From the NCBI GenBank assembly GCA_019009955.1, contig CM032232.1, positions 143,350,001 to 143,414,000 on the forward strand: a DNA stretch of 64,000 bases, given 5' to 3'. Shown here piece after piece: positions 45,699 through 56,308 of the stretch. Source of the stretch: Riptortus pedestris. Lineage: Eukaryota > Arthropoda > Insecta > Hemiptera > Alydidae. The position numbers were made by a program, and so were the translations under genes. The notes beneath the pieces were generated by a model. It had not been told where the DNA came from. It was given only the letters and a program-made list of their open reading frames with translations, and ran no database searches. Positions within the stretch are counted from its first letter, which is position 1. Each line of letters begins with the position of its first letter.

Positions 45699-45751
45699 CA
45701 TTTTATTTGCAATAAGATTGATTCTATGCAATTTTTCGGCCCGGCGCTTAC
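45653..45751 (+). mobile_element. Family A copy, first part, split by a piggyBac-like element
   Basis: (TA)n followed by TTTATTTGCAATAAGATTGATTCTATGCAATTTTTCGG leads to the TTAC target. The same copy continues at 47349 with TTAATAACGGAGATATTTTG. Confidence 0.85.
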
Positions 45752-45791
45752 CACCCTAGTAGTCGCGCCTGATCTGTGAGATCGCTGATAG

Positions 45792-46622
45792 ATTTCATAT
45801 TGTACTACCACCCTTTGCGAAGGGACTGGTGCCGTGCTTCCTATCTTGCTAGAAGGGGGTGCCGTGCTTCCTATCTTGCTAGAAGGGGGTGAAGTGCTTC
45901 CTATCTTGCTAGAAGGGGGTGAAGTGCTTCCTATCTTGCTAGAAGGGAGTGCCGTTCTTCCTATCTTGCTAGAAGGGGGTGCCGTGCTTCCTATCTTGCT
46001 AGAAGGGGGTGCCGTGCTTCCTATCTTGCTAGAAGGGGGTGCCGTGCTTCCTATCTTGCTAGAAGGGGGTGCCGTGCTTCCTATCTTGCTAGAAGGGGGT
46101 GCCGTGATTCCTATCTTGCTAGAAGGGGGTGCCGTTCTTCCTATCTTGCTAGAAGGGGGTGAAGTGCTTCCTATCTTGCTAGAAGGGAGTGCCGTTCTTC
46201 CTATCTTGCTAGAAGGGGGTGCCGTGCTTCCTATCTTGCTAGAAGGGGGTGAAGTGCTTCCTATCTTGCTAGAAGGGGGTGCCGTGCTTCCTATATTGCT
46301 AGAAGGGGGTGACGTGCTTCCTATCTTGCTAGAAGGGGGTGAAGTGCTTCCTATCTTGCTAGAAGGGAGTGCCGTTCTTCCTATCTTGCTAGAAGGGGGT
46401 GCCGTGATTCCTATCTTGCTAGAAGGGGGTGCCGTGATTCCTATCTTGCTAGAAGGGGGTGCCGTGCTTCCTATCTTGCTAGAAGGGGGTGCCGTGCTTC
46501 CTATCTTGCTGGAAGGGGGTGCCGATCCTAGCCAGACTAGTTCAGACCTTCAAGCATTTAACATAGAGTCGTCAGATTACGATCGATCTCCTAGATACAG
46601 AGCGACCTCTCCTGTAAGTATG
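45792..46622 (+). CDS. Repeat protein frame (GGAVLPILLE decapeptide), candidate exon in the piggyBac-like element
   Basis: The frame is open from after the TAG at 45789 to TGA at 46622. It encodes about 23 copies of GGAVLPILLE (variants GGEVLPILLE, GSAVLPILLE, GGDVLPILLE). The tail DPSQTSSDLQAFNIESSDYD, then RSPRYRATSP, looks like normal acidic/serine-rich protein. GTAAGT, a strong splice donor, begins at 46614 in phase 0 just after TSP. There is no ATG before the repeats, so a start exon would be needed or translation is not real. One other frame of the unit is also open, so openness alone is weak evidence. The substitutions mostly keep the peptide (A/E/D at one position). No family recognised. 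Confidence 0.35.
45828..46527 (+). repeat. 30 bp minisatellite, 23 copies
   Basis: Every unit is exactly 30 nt (key words GCTTCCTATCTTGCTAGAAG and GGGGTGCCGT). Only a few positions vary: GTGCC/GTGAA/GTGAC, TGCTTCC/TTCTTCC/TGATTCC, and GGGGGT/GGGAGT. The regular unit length with no indels contrasts with every other array in the window. Confidence 0.98.
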
Positions 46623-46880
46623 TGAGTTTATTTTATAATTATTTTCCTTCATTGTAAATAGATCTAAAACATTACATTAAAACATTAACTAAGTTAATTA
46701 ACTACGAAATTAACCAAGTTAATTAAAACATTTTATAGCAATGATAATGATAGTATATTTATTTTGTTAATCTGGAGGGAGCGAGATACATCGCGACCAC
46801 TTTTTTTTTTAAATGAATACAAAATTTATTAATTTGTACTTGTGATTTTAAATTTTTAATTTTAATTGATCCAAAAAAAA

Positions 46881-47099
46881 ATGTCTTTCCCAAGCATTTT
46901 TTATGATTTTACAAATGATGAAGATGTGAAGAAAATACATATAGTATTATTTGAGGTAGACGTGGATGAAGAAAGTGGTGGTGTACATCACATTCCTGCT
47001 GCTGTAGAATATGAGATCTGGATACAGGTGAAGAAGAAAAAATTGAAGAAAGACAAGGTAATTCGGAAATATAAACTCAGAAGAATGAAAAGTAATTAA
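46881..47099 (+). CDS. Small 72-residue lysine-rich frame inside the piggyBac-like element
   Basis: ATG at 46881, TAA at 47097-47099. The protein has an acidic middle (FEVDVDEESGG), a hydrophobic piece (HHIPAAVEYEIWIQV) and a strongly basic end (KKKKLKKDKVIRKYKLRRMK). AATAAA follows at 47200-47205. It may be a short product of the element or the last exon of a longer one. The visible acceptor-like AG at 46891-46892 does not keep the phase of the donor at 46614. Not recognised as a transposase. Confidence 0.35.
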   Translation: MSFPSIFYDFTNDEDVKKIHIVLFEVDVDEESGGVHHIPAAVEYEIWIQVKKKKLKKDKVIRKYKLRRMKSN

Positions 47100-47348
47100 T
47101 CTACCTGCATTGGCAATATAGAAGACTGATTTTGTATATATGTATATTGTACTTCTTTCCTATCATTTCTGTTATTTTAATTAATGTTTTTTTTCATAAA
47201 ATAAATTTATTCGTAAGTAACAGTATTTTACTTTAATTTCATTTCAAATGTTGCAGTTTAAGGTTATACTATTACTGGGATTGAAATGCGATCTAACTGA
47301 TACTGCGCGACTACTTATGCAGCAAAGCTGGGCGCGACTACTGGAGTG

Positions 47349-47660
47349 TTAATAACGGAGATATTTTGAATTTTCAAAATTCTCCCCCACTGAAACCCTC
47401 CTCCCACTAGTTCGATTTCAGCCATTAACGAACTCGACCTTTAGTTTTGCATGAAACGCTTATATCCCGAGTTTGGTTACGATGAAATAAGAATTGCGAT
47501 TGGTAGAGCAGAACAGACAAGTATATATATAATTTTGAACGGACCTCATTTTCGGTATCTCCTAGGTTGGATCGATGGAAATTTGAGGGAATTTTTCAAA
47601 AATCGCGTCATGAGTACGACCTCAATAGCAGATTTTCCTTAAGAGAATTCTGCTACAACT
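47349..47660 (+). mobile_element. Family A copy, second part (continues 45653-45751)
   Basis: TTAATAACGGAGATATTTTG, then CCCCCACTG, TTTCAGCCATTAACGAACTCG, AATTTTGAACGGACCTCATTTTCGG, and the tail TTTTCCTTAAGAGAATTCTGCTACAAC. The tail stem-loop has two changes. Confidence 0.88.
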
Positions 47661-47716
47661 GATCATTGGAATGGCCGTTCTTTTTTAAAAATAATTTCGT
47701 TGCTTAAAAACTATTT

Positions 47717-47900
47717 AGAAGTCGGTCACGCAGGGGCTGCGTAAACTAAGCAGATTTCCCACGTGAATTTTTACAATAATAACAGTAGTAGTAAGGGATC
47801 TCTAAACCTACTCATGAGGGATGAATAGTTACGAAAATGGCCGCACTAGCTCTCGGCGGAAAGTCCTAAACGTAGGCGACTGCTGCCGACCACACACACA

Positions 47901-47972
<72 letters not shown>

Positions 47973-48302
47973 CACACACGCACGCACACACACTCACAAT
48001 ACAAATGCAAATATCTCGGTTAATATTCAAGATACAGAATAAATGTATAAAAGAATATTTATAGTAAAATTAATTTTAAATAATATTGTTTTTATACAAT
48101 TTTTTTTACCGACTTATTTTAACGTATTTTTTTCGAATTTTCAATAACCCCCCCCCCCCTTCCACTTTTCTGATTTCAGCCATTAACAAACTTGATCTGT
48201 CTTTTTATATAAAACGTTTAAATATCGAGTTTGGTAACGATAAAACAAAAATTACGACCTCTAGAGCGTTAACAGACAAATATATATATATATTTATATA
48301 TA

Positions 48303-48342
<40 letters not shown>

Positions 48343-48477
48343 TACAGTTTTGAGCGGACTTCATTTTCTTCATCTCCTAGCGAGGATCGATGGACATTTG
48401 AAGAAAAATTTTGAAAATCACGTCATGAGTACGACCTCAATAGCTGATTTCCCTTAGGGGAAATCTGCTAAAAAAAT
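47717..48477 (+). mobile_element. Family A copy with an inserted (CA)n tract
   Basis: The head is AGAAGTCGGTCACGCAGGGG and the tail CCCTTAGGGGAAATCTGCTAAAA. A (CA)n tract (47889-47998) expands the site where other copies read CGACCACACGCAGAAT, so this microsatellite grew from a CACAC seed within the element. (TA)n lies at 48278-48337. Confidence 0.93.
47889..47998. repeat. (CA)n microsatellite inside family A
   Basis: About 50 CA units with scattered CG and CT variants. Confidence 0.97.
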
Positions 48478-50224
48478 ATTGGAGCCTTCCCGAAATAATA
48501 TTAAATGTGTCCTCAGAGAGATAATGGTGGGAAATTTAACTTATAAAGTCCTTTATTTTTTTTTTCCCGAGCAAAATAATTGTTTCGCCACCCCTAATAT
48601 ATTTGAGGCGGGTCGATAAGGCAAAGAGACCCCACTGTCACTGCTAATCGTCTCATATATAAAGAAGTGGCAGGCATTACTTAGCTCTCTCTGTCTAATA
48701 TCCTTGGCACACTTCCAATCAGGCTCGATTCCCGTCCAAACACTTTCCCTTTTCGCCCCCCCCCCCACCACCACAACGTAGGCCTAATTTATTGTCTGTT
48801 TATGTAAAGTTTGTTTATGCTCCGTTTCTTTTCAAATTAATACACCCCTAATGGCCTTTTTTTGCGCACGAAGTCCACTTACAAATGGACTCTCGTGAAG
48901 GGAATAAAAAAAAAAAAATCTCCAAACGGTTAGAATATATTTTAGGCGGTTTTAGACTTTTGGATCAAATAAATGTTGAAAGTTTCAAGTCAATAATTCT
49001 AAAGGATTGCCGACTTTTGGCACTTACAATTAATTAATAAGTTCTCGTAAAACATAGTCCGCCTTCCGTATATCATCACAGATACAACTAAACCATTTTT
49101 ACACAAATACCGTTTTATAATACATAATAAGAACTAAAATGTTCAGCGTGTAACTACAAAACATATCTGCCAAAATCCACATGAAAGAACAAATAATTTA
49201 AAGCGCCCTGTAATATAATAAATATAAACATGGTAGCCAATATGACCAAAGGCAAAGCATTTACTATAATTAAAAATTTTTTTAGTTTGTAAACGATATA
49301 AGAATAGTATTTATATATAACGCATTCAGAATAAGTAGCACGAAATCGGCTATTGATAAGTACTTACTAAAAATCATCGAATTTTTAATTTCCCAATCCT
49401 TTTAAAAATACCATGATCTAATTCTGACCCCGTTTGCAAATGGTGTATTACAATGAGTAGAAGGCGTGGAACTATATATATAAATATATATATCTTATAT
49501 AAATATTATATAATATATATATCAACCTATCGGTATATATTAATTTGCTATCAAACACTTGCTGTAGAACGTTGTAGTCGAGGGACAATTTTTATGCTGA
49601 TCGGACTCGAGGTGAGGGGTTGTTTTAATGAGACAGATCAAGTTCGTTACTATAACGGCTCGAAGAAGTGAAGAATTGAAAATTCGTTATTGAATATTTT
49701 AGTGGATAAGTCTTCTGAAAATTCATATATGAACAAAATAATACAAAAATTGGTGTATATAATCAATCTTATTGAGAAATTTAAATTTTATATAAATTTG
49801 TTATATACAGCCTCTCTAAAAAACTTACGAGATAATTCTCTTTAAATAATAAAAGATTAAATTGAAGCCAGTAAATACACAAATATCTACTTGTGTGATA
49901 CTTTTTACTCTGTGAGATATATGCAAAAAACGGTTCTGTTGACCCCCCCCCCCCTCTCTTCATTGAAGAATTAATATAAAAACTTGAGTGTATTGAGAAA
50001 ACAACCCCCCGATACCCCAACCATTACAAACACAAATAATTGTAAAACTTCTGATTCGCGTGAAGTAAAACAATAGATAAATATTCAGGAAATACAATTG
50101 TTTGTCCACCGTCTATTATATGCCAATATACGAATAAACCTCCCGGAAAGCATCTGTTTGTAAACAATTACAGTTCTGCCAACCTCTTACCTGTATGCAA
50201 AACATTTACAGTAATATCACGGAT
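48478..50224. other. AT-rich intergenic DNA, no gene recognised
   Basis: A poly-C run occurs at 48757-48767 and another near 49944-49955. Frames at 48553-48774, 49453-49671 and 49781-50020 have no recognisable motif. TTAAATTTTATATAAATTTGTTATATAC near 49785 may be a worn family A internal piece. Confidence 0.5.
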
Positions 50225-50302
50225 GTACCGTATTAGTTTGATTGTAACCTTTCAGTGGGAAATCAGTACTTAATTTACGCAGCCCCAGCGTGACGGACTT
50301 TA
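50225..50302 (-). mobile_element. Family A head fragment
   Basis: GTGGGAAATCAGTACTTAAT then TTACGCAGCCCCAGCGTGACGGACTTT. Confidence 0.8.
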
Positions 50303-50317
50303 TCACAATAAATCAAA

Positions 50318-50729
50318 TTTTACATCTATCTTGTATAATATAGGTCTCTGGAAAACATTAGGTATTTAAGCTTTGAATAATTTGGTTTATTGTATAACAG
50401 AGTATTGTTTATGTAACACGAGTAGAAGTGAGGGTTTACTGAAGGCTCAAATCCAAATATCTCGGCTAATATTCAAGATAGAGAATAAATGTATATCTCA
50501 ATATTTATAGTAACTTTAATTCGCAATAACATTGATTCTGTACAAGTTTTCGATACAACGTATAGTAACGGAGATATTTTGAATTTTCGAAAATCCTTCC
50601 CTTAAAACCACCCCTCCCACTTTTCCGATTTCAACCATTAACGAACTTGATCTTTGTTTTTACATAAAACGTTTAAATATCGAGTTTGGTAACGATAAAG
50701 CAAAATTTACGACCGCTATAGCGTTAACA

Positions 50730-50768
<39 letters not shown>

Positions 50769-50912
50769 TTATATATATATATATAATTTTGAACGGATCT
50801 CATTTTCGTCATCTCCTGGGTAGGATCGATGGTCATTTGAAGAAAACTTTTAAAAATCGCGCCATGAGTAAGACCTCATTAGCAGATTTCCCTTGAGGGA
50901 AATCTGCTAAAA
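50318..50912 (+). mobile_element. Family A copy lacking the head, module-Y start
   Basis: It starts ACATCTATCTTGTATAATATAGGTCTC and runs through ATCTCGGCTAATATTCAAG, the C-rich block and GACCGCTATAGCGTTAACAGAC. A (CA)n tract (50730-50765) replaces the start of (TA)n. The tail is TTTCCCTTGAGGGAAATCTGCTAAAA. Confidence 0.9.
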
Positions 50913-51385
50913 CGTCGTCGAAATAAATAAACTTTTTTTTTTCAGCCCCTTACCTATTTCCAACCGAACGATAATAAAAGCATAAGAAGAATGAAATATG
51001 TTGACACTATCTTGGCAACAAATAACTGGGCGGATATATATTTCTTTAAAACAGAAACTATCTGTGCCAAAGGAAGTTGATGAATGAGATGGGTTGCCAT
51101 AGCAACAGCCACATGTTGTAGATAATGGCGGCGAATAGATTCCAGTAAATGGCTTGAAAATATTTCCATCCGATAAACAAGGCCAAAGGAGGAAAAAGAA
51201 CAGCCTGTAACTGTTGCATTTTTCTTCAAAGGAAATATGATTTCTCGAGTTATAACAGGAATTTTCTTTGAAAGTCTCTTCTTAAATGACCACAGATTCG
51301 TAAAAGTAGCAGATTTCCCACGTGGCCACCTCCATGGTAACGTAGGATCTTTTTTTTTTTCTCTTAAGGCATATGAGTTCTAATC
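50913..51385. other. Intergenic DNA, no gene recognised
   Basis: A 91-codon minus-strand frame (50954-51229) lacks a recognisable domain. A stray AGCAGATTTCCCACGTGG at 51309 is a short family A head echo. Confidence 0.4.
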
Positions 51386-51878
51386 AAAAAAAGTCTGTCA
51401 CGCAGGGGCTGCGTAAACTAAGCAGATTTCCCACGTGAAGTTTTACAATAGAGAAATCTGGCCAATAACAAGTGTAGTAAGTAGTGTAGGGATCACTAAA
51501 CTTATACACGAGGGACGAATAGTTACGAAAACGGCCGCCAGAGCTCTCCGGAAAGTACCAAACAGCTCACTCCTGCCGACCAATGCAGAATACAAATGCA
51601 AATATCTCGGTTAATATTCAAGATACAGAATAAATGTATAGAACAATATTTATAGTACATTTAATTTGCAATATGATTGATTCTATACAATTTTTCGATC
51701 CGACTCATAATAACGGAGATATTTCGAATTTTCCGAAAATCCCCTCTCTAAACCCCCCCCCTCCCACTGGTCCGATTTCAGCCATTAACGAACTTGATCT
51801 TCCTTTTTACATAAAACGATAAAATTCCGAATTTGGTAACGATAAAACAAAAATTGCGACCGCTAGAGCGTTAACAGA
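51386..51878 (+). mobile_element. Family A copy truncated at the (TA)n position
   Basis: The head is AAAAAGTCTGTCACGCAGGGG. All landmarks are present to GACCGCTAGAGCGTTAACAGAG, then it stops where (TA)n would begin. The core TTTTTCGATCCGACTCATAATAACGG is the empty-site reference for the piggyBac-like insertion. Confidence 0.93.
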
Positions 51879-51897
51879 GTTATTAAAATATAAATTA

Positions 51898-52066
51898 TTC
51901 TTACAATTCAGAAGCCGTTTCAGTTGGGAATTTATTTTAATTAACTGAAAGATTTCTCATTATCTAATCACGGTGGTATTGTGTTACCAGTATGCAGATT
52001 TCCCTATTGTAAAACTTCACAGGGGAAATCTGCTTAGTTTACGCAGCCCCTGCGTGACGGACTTTA
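51898..52066 (-). mobile_element. Family A short-body variant
   Basis: CAGAAGCCGTTTCAGTTGGG, AACTGAAAGATTTCTCATTA, GTGTTACCAGTATGCAGATTT, then GCAGCCCCTGCGTGACGGACTTT. The body matches 28023-28190 and 61206-61386. Confidence 0.85.
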
Positions 52067-52534
52067 TATTAATTATTTTTAGACCGAGATAGAAAGGTTA
52101 CCAAGCGTCAAAGAAAATATTTAATTATATCCATTATCAAATATTTTAAACGATAGAACTTTGTACAAGTAGCAACTTTAAAAAAAATAAGTTAAAACTT
52201 CTTTTCAAAGGGATAACTTGCTCGAGACAAACTTTTTCGGCATTGTTTGAAATATAACTTTAATTCTAAAAATTCTTCTTCGAAAAGAACAAAGGAATTT
52301 AATAACTGCTAATGAGACACTGACAATAAGGAAGTTCTTAGAAAAATATAAATATTGATAAAAGCTGATGGCAATTCATTTTCATTGTGTGATTAATTAT
52401 TGAATTTTTATTATTATCAACTTTTTTCGGCAAGTGGTTTTTGATGTGGAGTCAGTAAATAAATAAATTTTTAGTGATGGTTGAATAGAATTTATTGAGC
52501 ATCTCGATTTGCTGGATTCCAAATAGGTAATGTC
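52067..52534. other. AT-rich intergenic DNA, no gene recognised
   Basis: Only very short frames. Confidence 0.5.
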
Positions 52535-53203
52535 TAAGTAGTTCTGTACTCATGACGCGATTTTTGAAATATTTGACCCAGGTGATGACAAAATCTCATC
52601 TCACAAAACAACATGATGAAGTCATGTATTGTATTTATTGAAAATGCAATGTTCTATAAATGTTGTTATGTACATGTGTTCTCCATATTGAATATTAACC
52701 GAGATATTCCTATATTTCAATTTTGGACCATCAGTAATCTCCCACTGCTACTAATGTCATCAATAAGCTGTAGTATAATGAAACACATCATTCGAAGGTA
52801 AAGTGCCAAATAGGTTTTTCATTGAATGTTTAGTGAGATACATGCAAATACGTTATGTAATGACGTAATGAACTAAGATTTTTCATTCTTTACATGAAAA
52901 TGTCTATTTGATCTATGCCATACTCGATATTTGACAGTTAGAGTGAACTCTAAAGATCATATTTGTGTCATATCGGGATAGTGGATGGCTTAAAGGGGGG
53001 GGGGATTTGGAAATTCAAAATATCTTCGTTATTATGAGTCAGGTTATAAAATATTATTGAACCAATCTCGTTAAAGTTTTAATTTGCTCTATGCATTGTA
53101 GCAAATATCATACAAATTACATGGTGATATGAGAGCACAAGTGGCATACCTGCACTTGGGAAATCTGCTTAGTTTACGCAGCCCCTGCGTGACGGACTTT
53201 TTT
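52535..53203 (-). mobile_element. Family A copy, diverged, two modules, no (TA)n
   Basis: It starts GTACTCATGACGCGATTTTTG and runs through ACCCAGGTGATGACAAAATC and a GGGGGGGGG block near 52998. It ends GGGAAATCTGCTTAG then TTTACGCAGCCCCTGCGTGACGG. Confidence 0.8.
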
Positions 53204-53855
53204 TATATGCAAGACCTGCAACTTACAATCTTTTCTGAATTACGACACACTCAACGAATGGCAAATGAAATATTTTTATTTTATATTTAACAGCTGTTTA
53301 TGGCTCAAATCTTACAGTCCCATTTCTCCTAATAACGTGCACCGCTTTTAACATCGGCATTTGAAACATACAATAGGAACTTTATATCAGAGACATTCTG
53401 CAAAAAAAAGAACCTTTAATAAGAATTCATAAATAAAAACATTTTTCCTCGAAATCAATTTTTAAAGGAATATACTATATAATATGTTAATTTACAGGAA
53501 GCTTGCTGGGGCAGAACAACATTACAGCATGCATAAGTGATTAAAGCAAGCATATTTCCATACCCCCTGTTTAGAATTGTTAATGGCTACATACCTCATC
53601 AGTTAAAGTGCAATACAAGACAAATTTTAATTTTTTTATTTAAGAAGTATAAATGAAAGAATAGTGTGTGTGTGTGTGTGTTTTTGTGTGTGTGCGTGTG
53701 TATGAGGGAGATATGACTTTGTTTTGTTAAAGTCACCTATAACAATTTATATTTTATCTAAATCTCCGTCATTTTCAAGTTATTTTATTTATCTTAGGAG
53801 CATATATCTATTTATTTCCTTTTTTTATTATATTTTGTTTAATATTTTAATTGGA
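53204..53855. other. AT-rich intergenic DNA with a (GT)n patch at 53665-53700
   Basis: No gene recognised. Confidence 0.5.
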
Positions 53856-54318
53856 TTTCCATATTATATATTTGTCTATTACTGCTCTAGCTGTCGCAAT
53901 TGTGGTTTCATCATTACCAAATTCTTTTATGTAAAAAAAAAATAAACGATCAAGTTCTTCATTGCTGAAATCTGACCAGAAGGAAGGGGATTTAGAGGAG
54001 AGAAATTTCGGTAATTCTTAATATCGCTGTTAATATGCGTCGGATAGAAAATTTTTATGGAACCAATCTTTATGCAAATGTAACGTTTTAAAAATATTAT
54101 TCACGTATTTTCACTATCTTGATTATTAACCGAGATATTTCCATTTTAAGTACCCCCTCCCCTCCCTCCTACTGATGTCATTTTATGAAGCACATAATTT
54201 GAAGCATAAATACCAAATGTCAATCTCATATAATTTTACGTTTTGAGATAAATGCAAATACTTGACGCAAATGGGAATCTGCTTAGTTTACGTAACCCTT
54301 TTGAGACGGATTTTTACA
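53856..54318 (-). mobile_element. Family A copy, diverged, tail missing
   Basis: TTTGTCTATTACTGCTCTAGCTGTCGCAATTG is followed by CTGAAATCTGACCAGAAGG, ATCGCTGTTAATATGCGTCGG and GGGAATCTGCTTAGTTTACGTAACCC. Confidence 0.8.
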
Positions 54319-54755
54319 ATTAGTTTTGGATTTTACTTTTTTGTTTGTTCCTTTATTTTTTTTTTTTCCATCATTCGTGTTTTTCTTTTATTTTTCCAAT
54401 TCTGGTTTGTGATTTTATTTTCGTTTAAATTAATACTGTTTTTATTTTGATGTAGATTTTGTTCTGAGGAGCATCGCTACAGCTGCGGGGCTCAAATAAA
54501 TACAAAAAATAATTGTTATTTTTTATTAATGTGTCAATCAATTTGGTATACGTGATATTCAAAAGGAAAAATAAATGTTAGTAGTGGTGGAACTTTTACA
54601 GGGATTCATAGCTGATTGTACATACTGTATTATCCGTAATCACCAATGTTCAGTTCTATTACCTGAAATAAGTAATAAGATAAATAATTACTAATAAGAA
54701 GAAATTGAAAACATATTTAATGTATGAATTAAATAATAACTGCACATTATTCTTA
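54319..54755. other. AT-rich intergenic DNA, no gene recognised
   Basis: Long T-rich stretch; the F-rich frame at 54262-54450 reflects composition. Confidence 0.5.
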
Positions 54756-54779
54756 CTGAGACAAATAAAAGGCAAAAAA

Positions 54780-54870
54780 AAATTCTTAAGGTCCTATTTA
54801 ACTCTCTTTATTGTATTCAGTGGGCAAACGTTTCGCCCTCCTGGGCATTTTCAATGCAGAGTTTTAAATT
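54780..54870 (-). mobile_element. Penelope-like terminal fragment with a hammerhead-like core
   Basis: On the minus strand ATGCCCAGGAGGGCGAAACG forms GCCC-AGGA-GGGC followed by GAAACG, as in stem II plus the GAAAC core of hammerhead-type ribozymes in Penelope-like elements. The expected CUGANGA strand is damaged (CTGCATTGAAA). The flanking TTCTTAAGGTCCTATTTAAC matches 42632-42660. Confidence 0.45.
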
Positions 54871-54891
54871 ATTTTCCTTAGTAATTATAAC

Positions 54892-55116
54892 AATATTATT
54901 ATTATTTATTAACGTCTACTTTTTGCAGCTCAGGCTAATTGGGACGGGTTATCTACAGGTTGCCACCCTTTTCTAGCCAGGGTGGGACTTAGGATGTTAT
55001 TTAATGAATTTCGTCACTAAATAATTGCCCAGGCAAGAATCGAACTCGCCACTCTAGGATAATCATGAGAAATTAAAGGGAACGCTTTAACACACATGGC
55101 TAACCTGAGCCCCAGT
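54892..55116 (-). mobile_element. SINE, near full length
   Basis: It follows the SINE order in reverse: (TTA)n tail, CAGGCTAATTGGGACGGG, TTTTCTAGCCAGGGTGGG, a B-box region AAGAATCGAACTCGCC, and GGCTAACCTGAGCCCC at the 5' end. Confidence 0.9.
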
Positions 55117-55197
55117 ATGTCATACCCCAGTATGATAATTAGCATTAAAAAATGTGGTAATTTGTCTAATTATCTTAATCTTATATTATTCATACAA

Positions 55198-55235
55198 TCT
55201 ATTGTTAGTTTACATAGCCCCTGCGTGATGGACTT
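55198..55235 (-). mobile_element. Family A head remnant
   Basis: GTTAGTTTACATAGCCCCTG then CGTGATGGACTTTT, about 35 bp only. Confidence 0.65.
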
Positions 55236-55305
55236 TTTTTTTTATGTATTAAAGTCTAATGTGTAGTTATGGCTATTTTCCAACGAGATATCACAGTTTT
55301 AGCCA

Positions 55306-55603
55306 AATTTAAGGGAAATCAGCTATTGAGGTTTTACTCATGGCGCAATTTTCTAAAATTCAAAATACCTCCGTTATTATTGGTGGGGTCGAAGTATTGT
55401 ACATAATCAATCATATCCCAAATTAAATTACTTTTATTAGCAGATTTCCCTTAACGGCCGGTAACGGATTTTTGAGTTTTCCGCCAAAACCTAGTTCGGC
55501 CCTTTGCCGTAAGTGTTGGGCTCTTGTATGGAGATTTCTCTATTGTATTACTTCACGTGGGAAATCTGCTTAGTTTACGCAGCCCTTGCGTGATGGACTT
55601 TTA
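55306..55603 (-). mobile_element. Family A copy, internally deleted, with a second tail piece inside
   Basis: It starts AAGGGAAATCAGCTATTGAGG and skips the (TA)n region to the ACCTCCGTTATTATTGG core. Near 55438 another tail start (TTAGCAGATTTCCCTTAACGG) interrupts. It ends GCAGCCCTTGCGTGATGGACTTTT. It may be two recombined copies. Confidence 0.75.
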
Positions 55604-56126
55604 AATGTTGGAGACATTTGCAGTTTTAGTTTTCATCGTTAAGCAAACACCCACTCCAACTCATGTCATATTAACAATTAGCTTTTGTATAATGAACCAC
55701 TTATTCTAAGCTTAAATATAAAATATTGTTTTTTAATTGAATAATGGTAACATTACTAAACTGAAATGAGTGAAGAAAGTAAACATTTTGAATAGGTAAG
55801 AAAGTAATACTTTCTTTTTTAAATTTTTTAATTTTGTTTAACAAAATAAATTGAAATGTGAATGAATTATTGGTGGAAATAATCAATATATTTTAAAATT
55901 TAAATATAATAATAATTACCTTCCTTGTTTATAACCTGCACTTGTTTATAACTGCACTACTTCACAATCATCACTAGTTGTTTTATAACTATGCTTATAA
56001 CCTTTCACAACAATGCTTATAACCTACCAACAACATACATACCATAATCTTCACAACATCCTAATTTTGTTCATATTCTGGTTAGATCTGATCATGTATT
56101 ACACGATTACAGAAAAAAATTAATAT
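55604..56126. other. AT-rich intergenic DNA with repeated CTTATAACCT words (55930-56030)
   Basis: GTTTATAACCTGCAC, GCTTATAACCTTTCAC and GCTTATAACCTACC suggest a short degenerate repeat. No gene. Confidence 0.45.
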
Positions 56127-56127
56127 T

Positions 56128-56248
56128 ACACTCGTGACGAAAGTAGAATTTACAACTCTCGTGAAATTACCACACTTGCTTCGCTCGTGTGGGTAAACGT
56201 TTCACTCGAGTTGTAAAATGATCTACTTTCGTCACTTGTATAATAAAT
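56128..56248. mobile_element. Palindromic MITE-like sequence (~120 bp)
   Basis: TATTACACTCGTGACGAAAGTAG on the left pairs with CTACTTTCGTCACTTGTATAATA on the right. The inner parts ACAACTC…GTGAAA and TTTCAC…GAGTTGT also pair. At the centre are CACACTTGC and CTCGTGTGG. It is near-palindromic end to end, with no coding sequence. Confidence 0.85.
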
Positions 56249-56308
56249 AACTATTTCAACATACCTTATTATGCGAGGTAAAGAAAGCTCGTGACAACGG
56301 CATCATTT

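Larger units (their letters stand above)
45752..47348 (+). mobile_element. piggyBac-like element carrying a 30 bp minisatellite frame
   Basis: The inverted ends CACCCTAGTAGTCGCGCC (45752-45769) and GGCGCGACTACTGGAGTG (47331-47348) match at 16 of 18 positions. They are flanked by TTAC (45748-45751, one base off) and TTAA (47349-47352). A second GCGCGACTACT lies inside the right end near 47305, an internal repeat as piggyBac elements often have. The flanks rejoin into uninterrupted family A sequence. Inside are a minisatellite frame (45792-46622), a 72-codon frame (46881-47099) and AATAAA at 47200. No DDD transposase core or cysteine-rich C-terminus is recognisable. Confidence 0.8.

Noticed and set aside
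51309..51326. Isolated AGCAGATTTCCCACGTGG considered as another family A copy
   Set aside because: Only about 18 bp match and no other landmark is near; recorded only in the surrounding entry.
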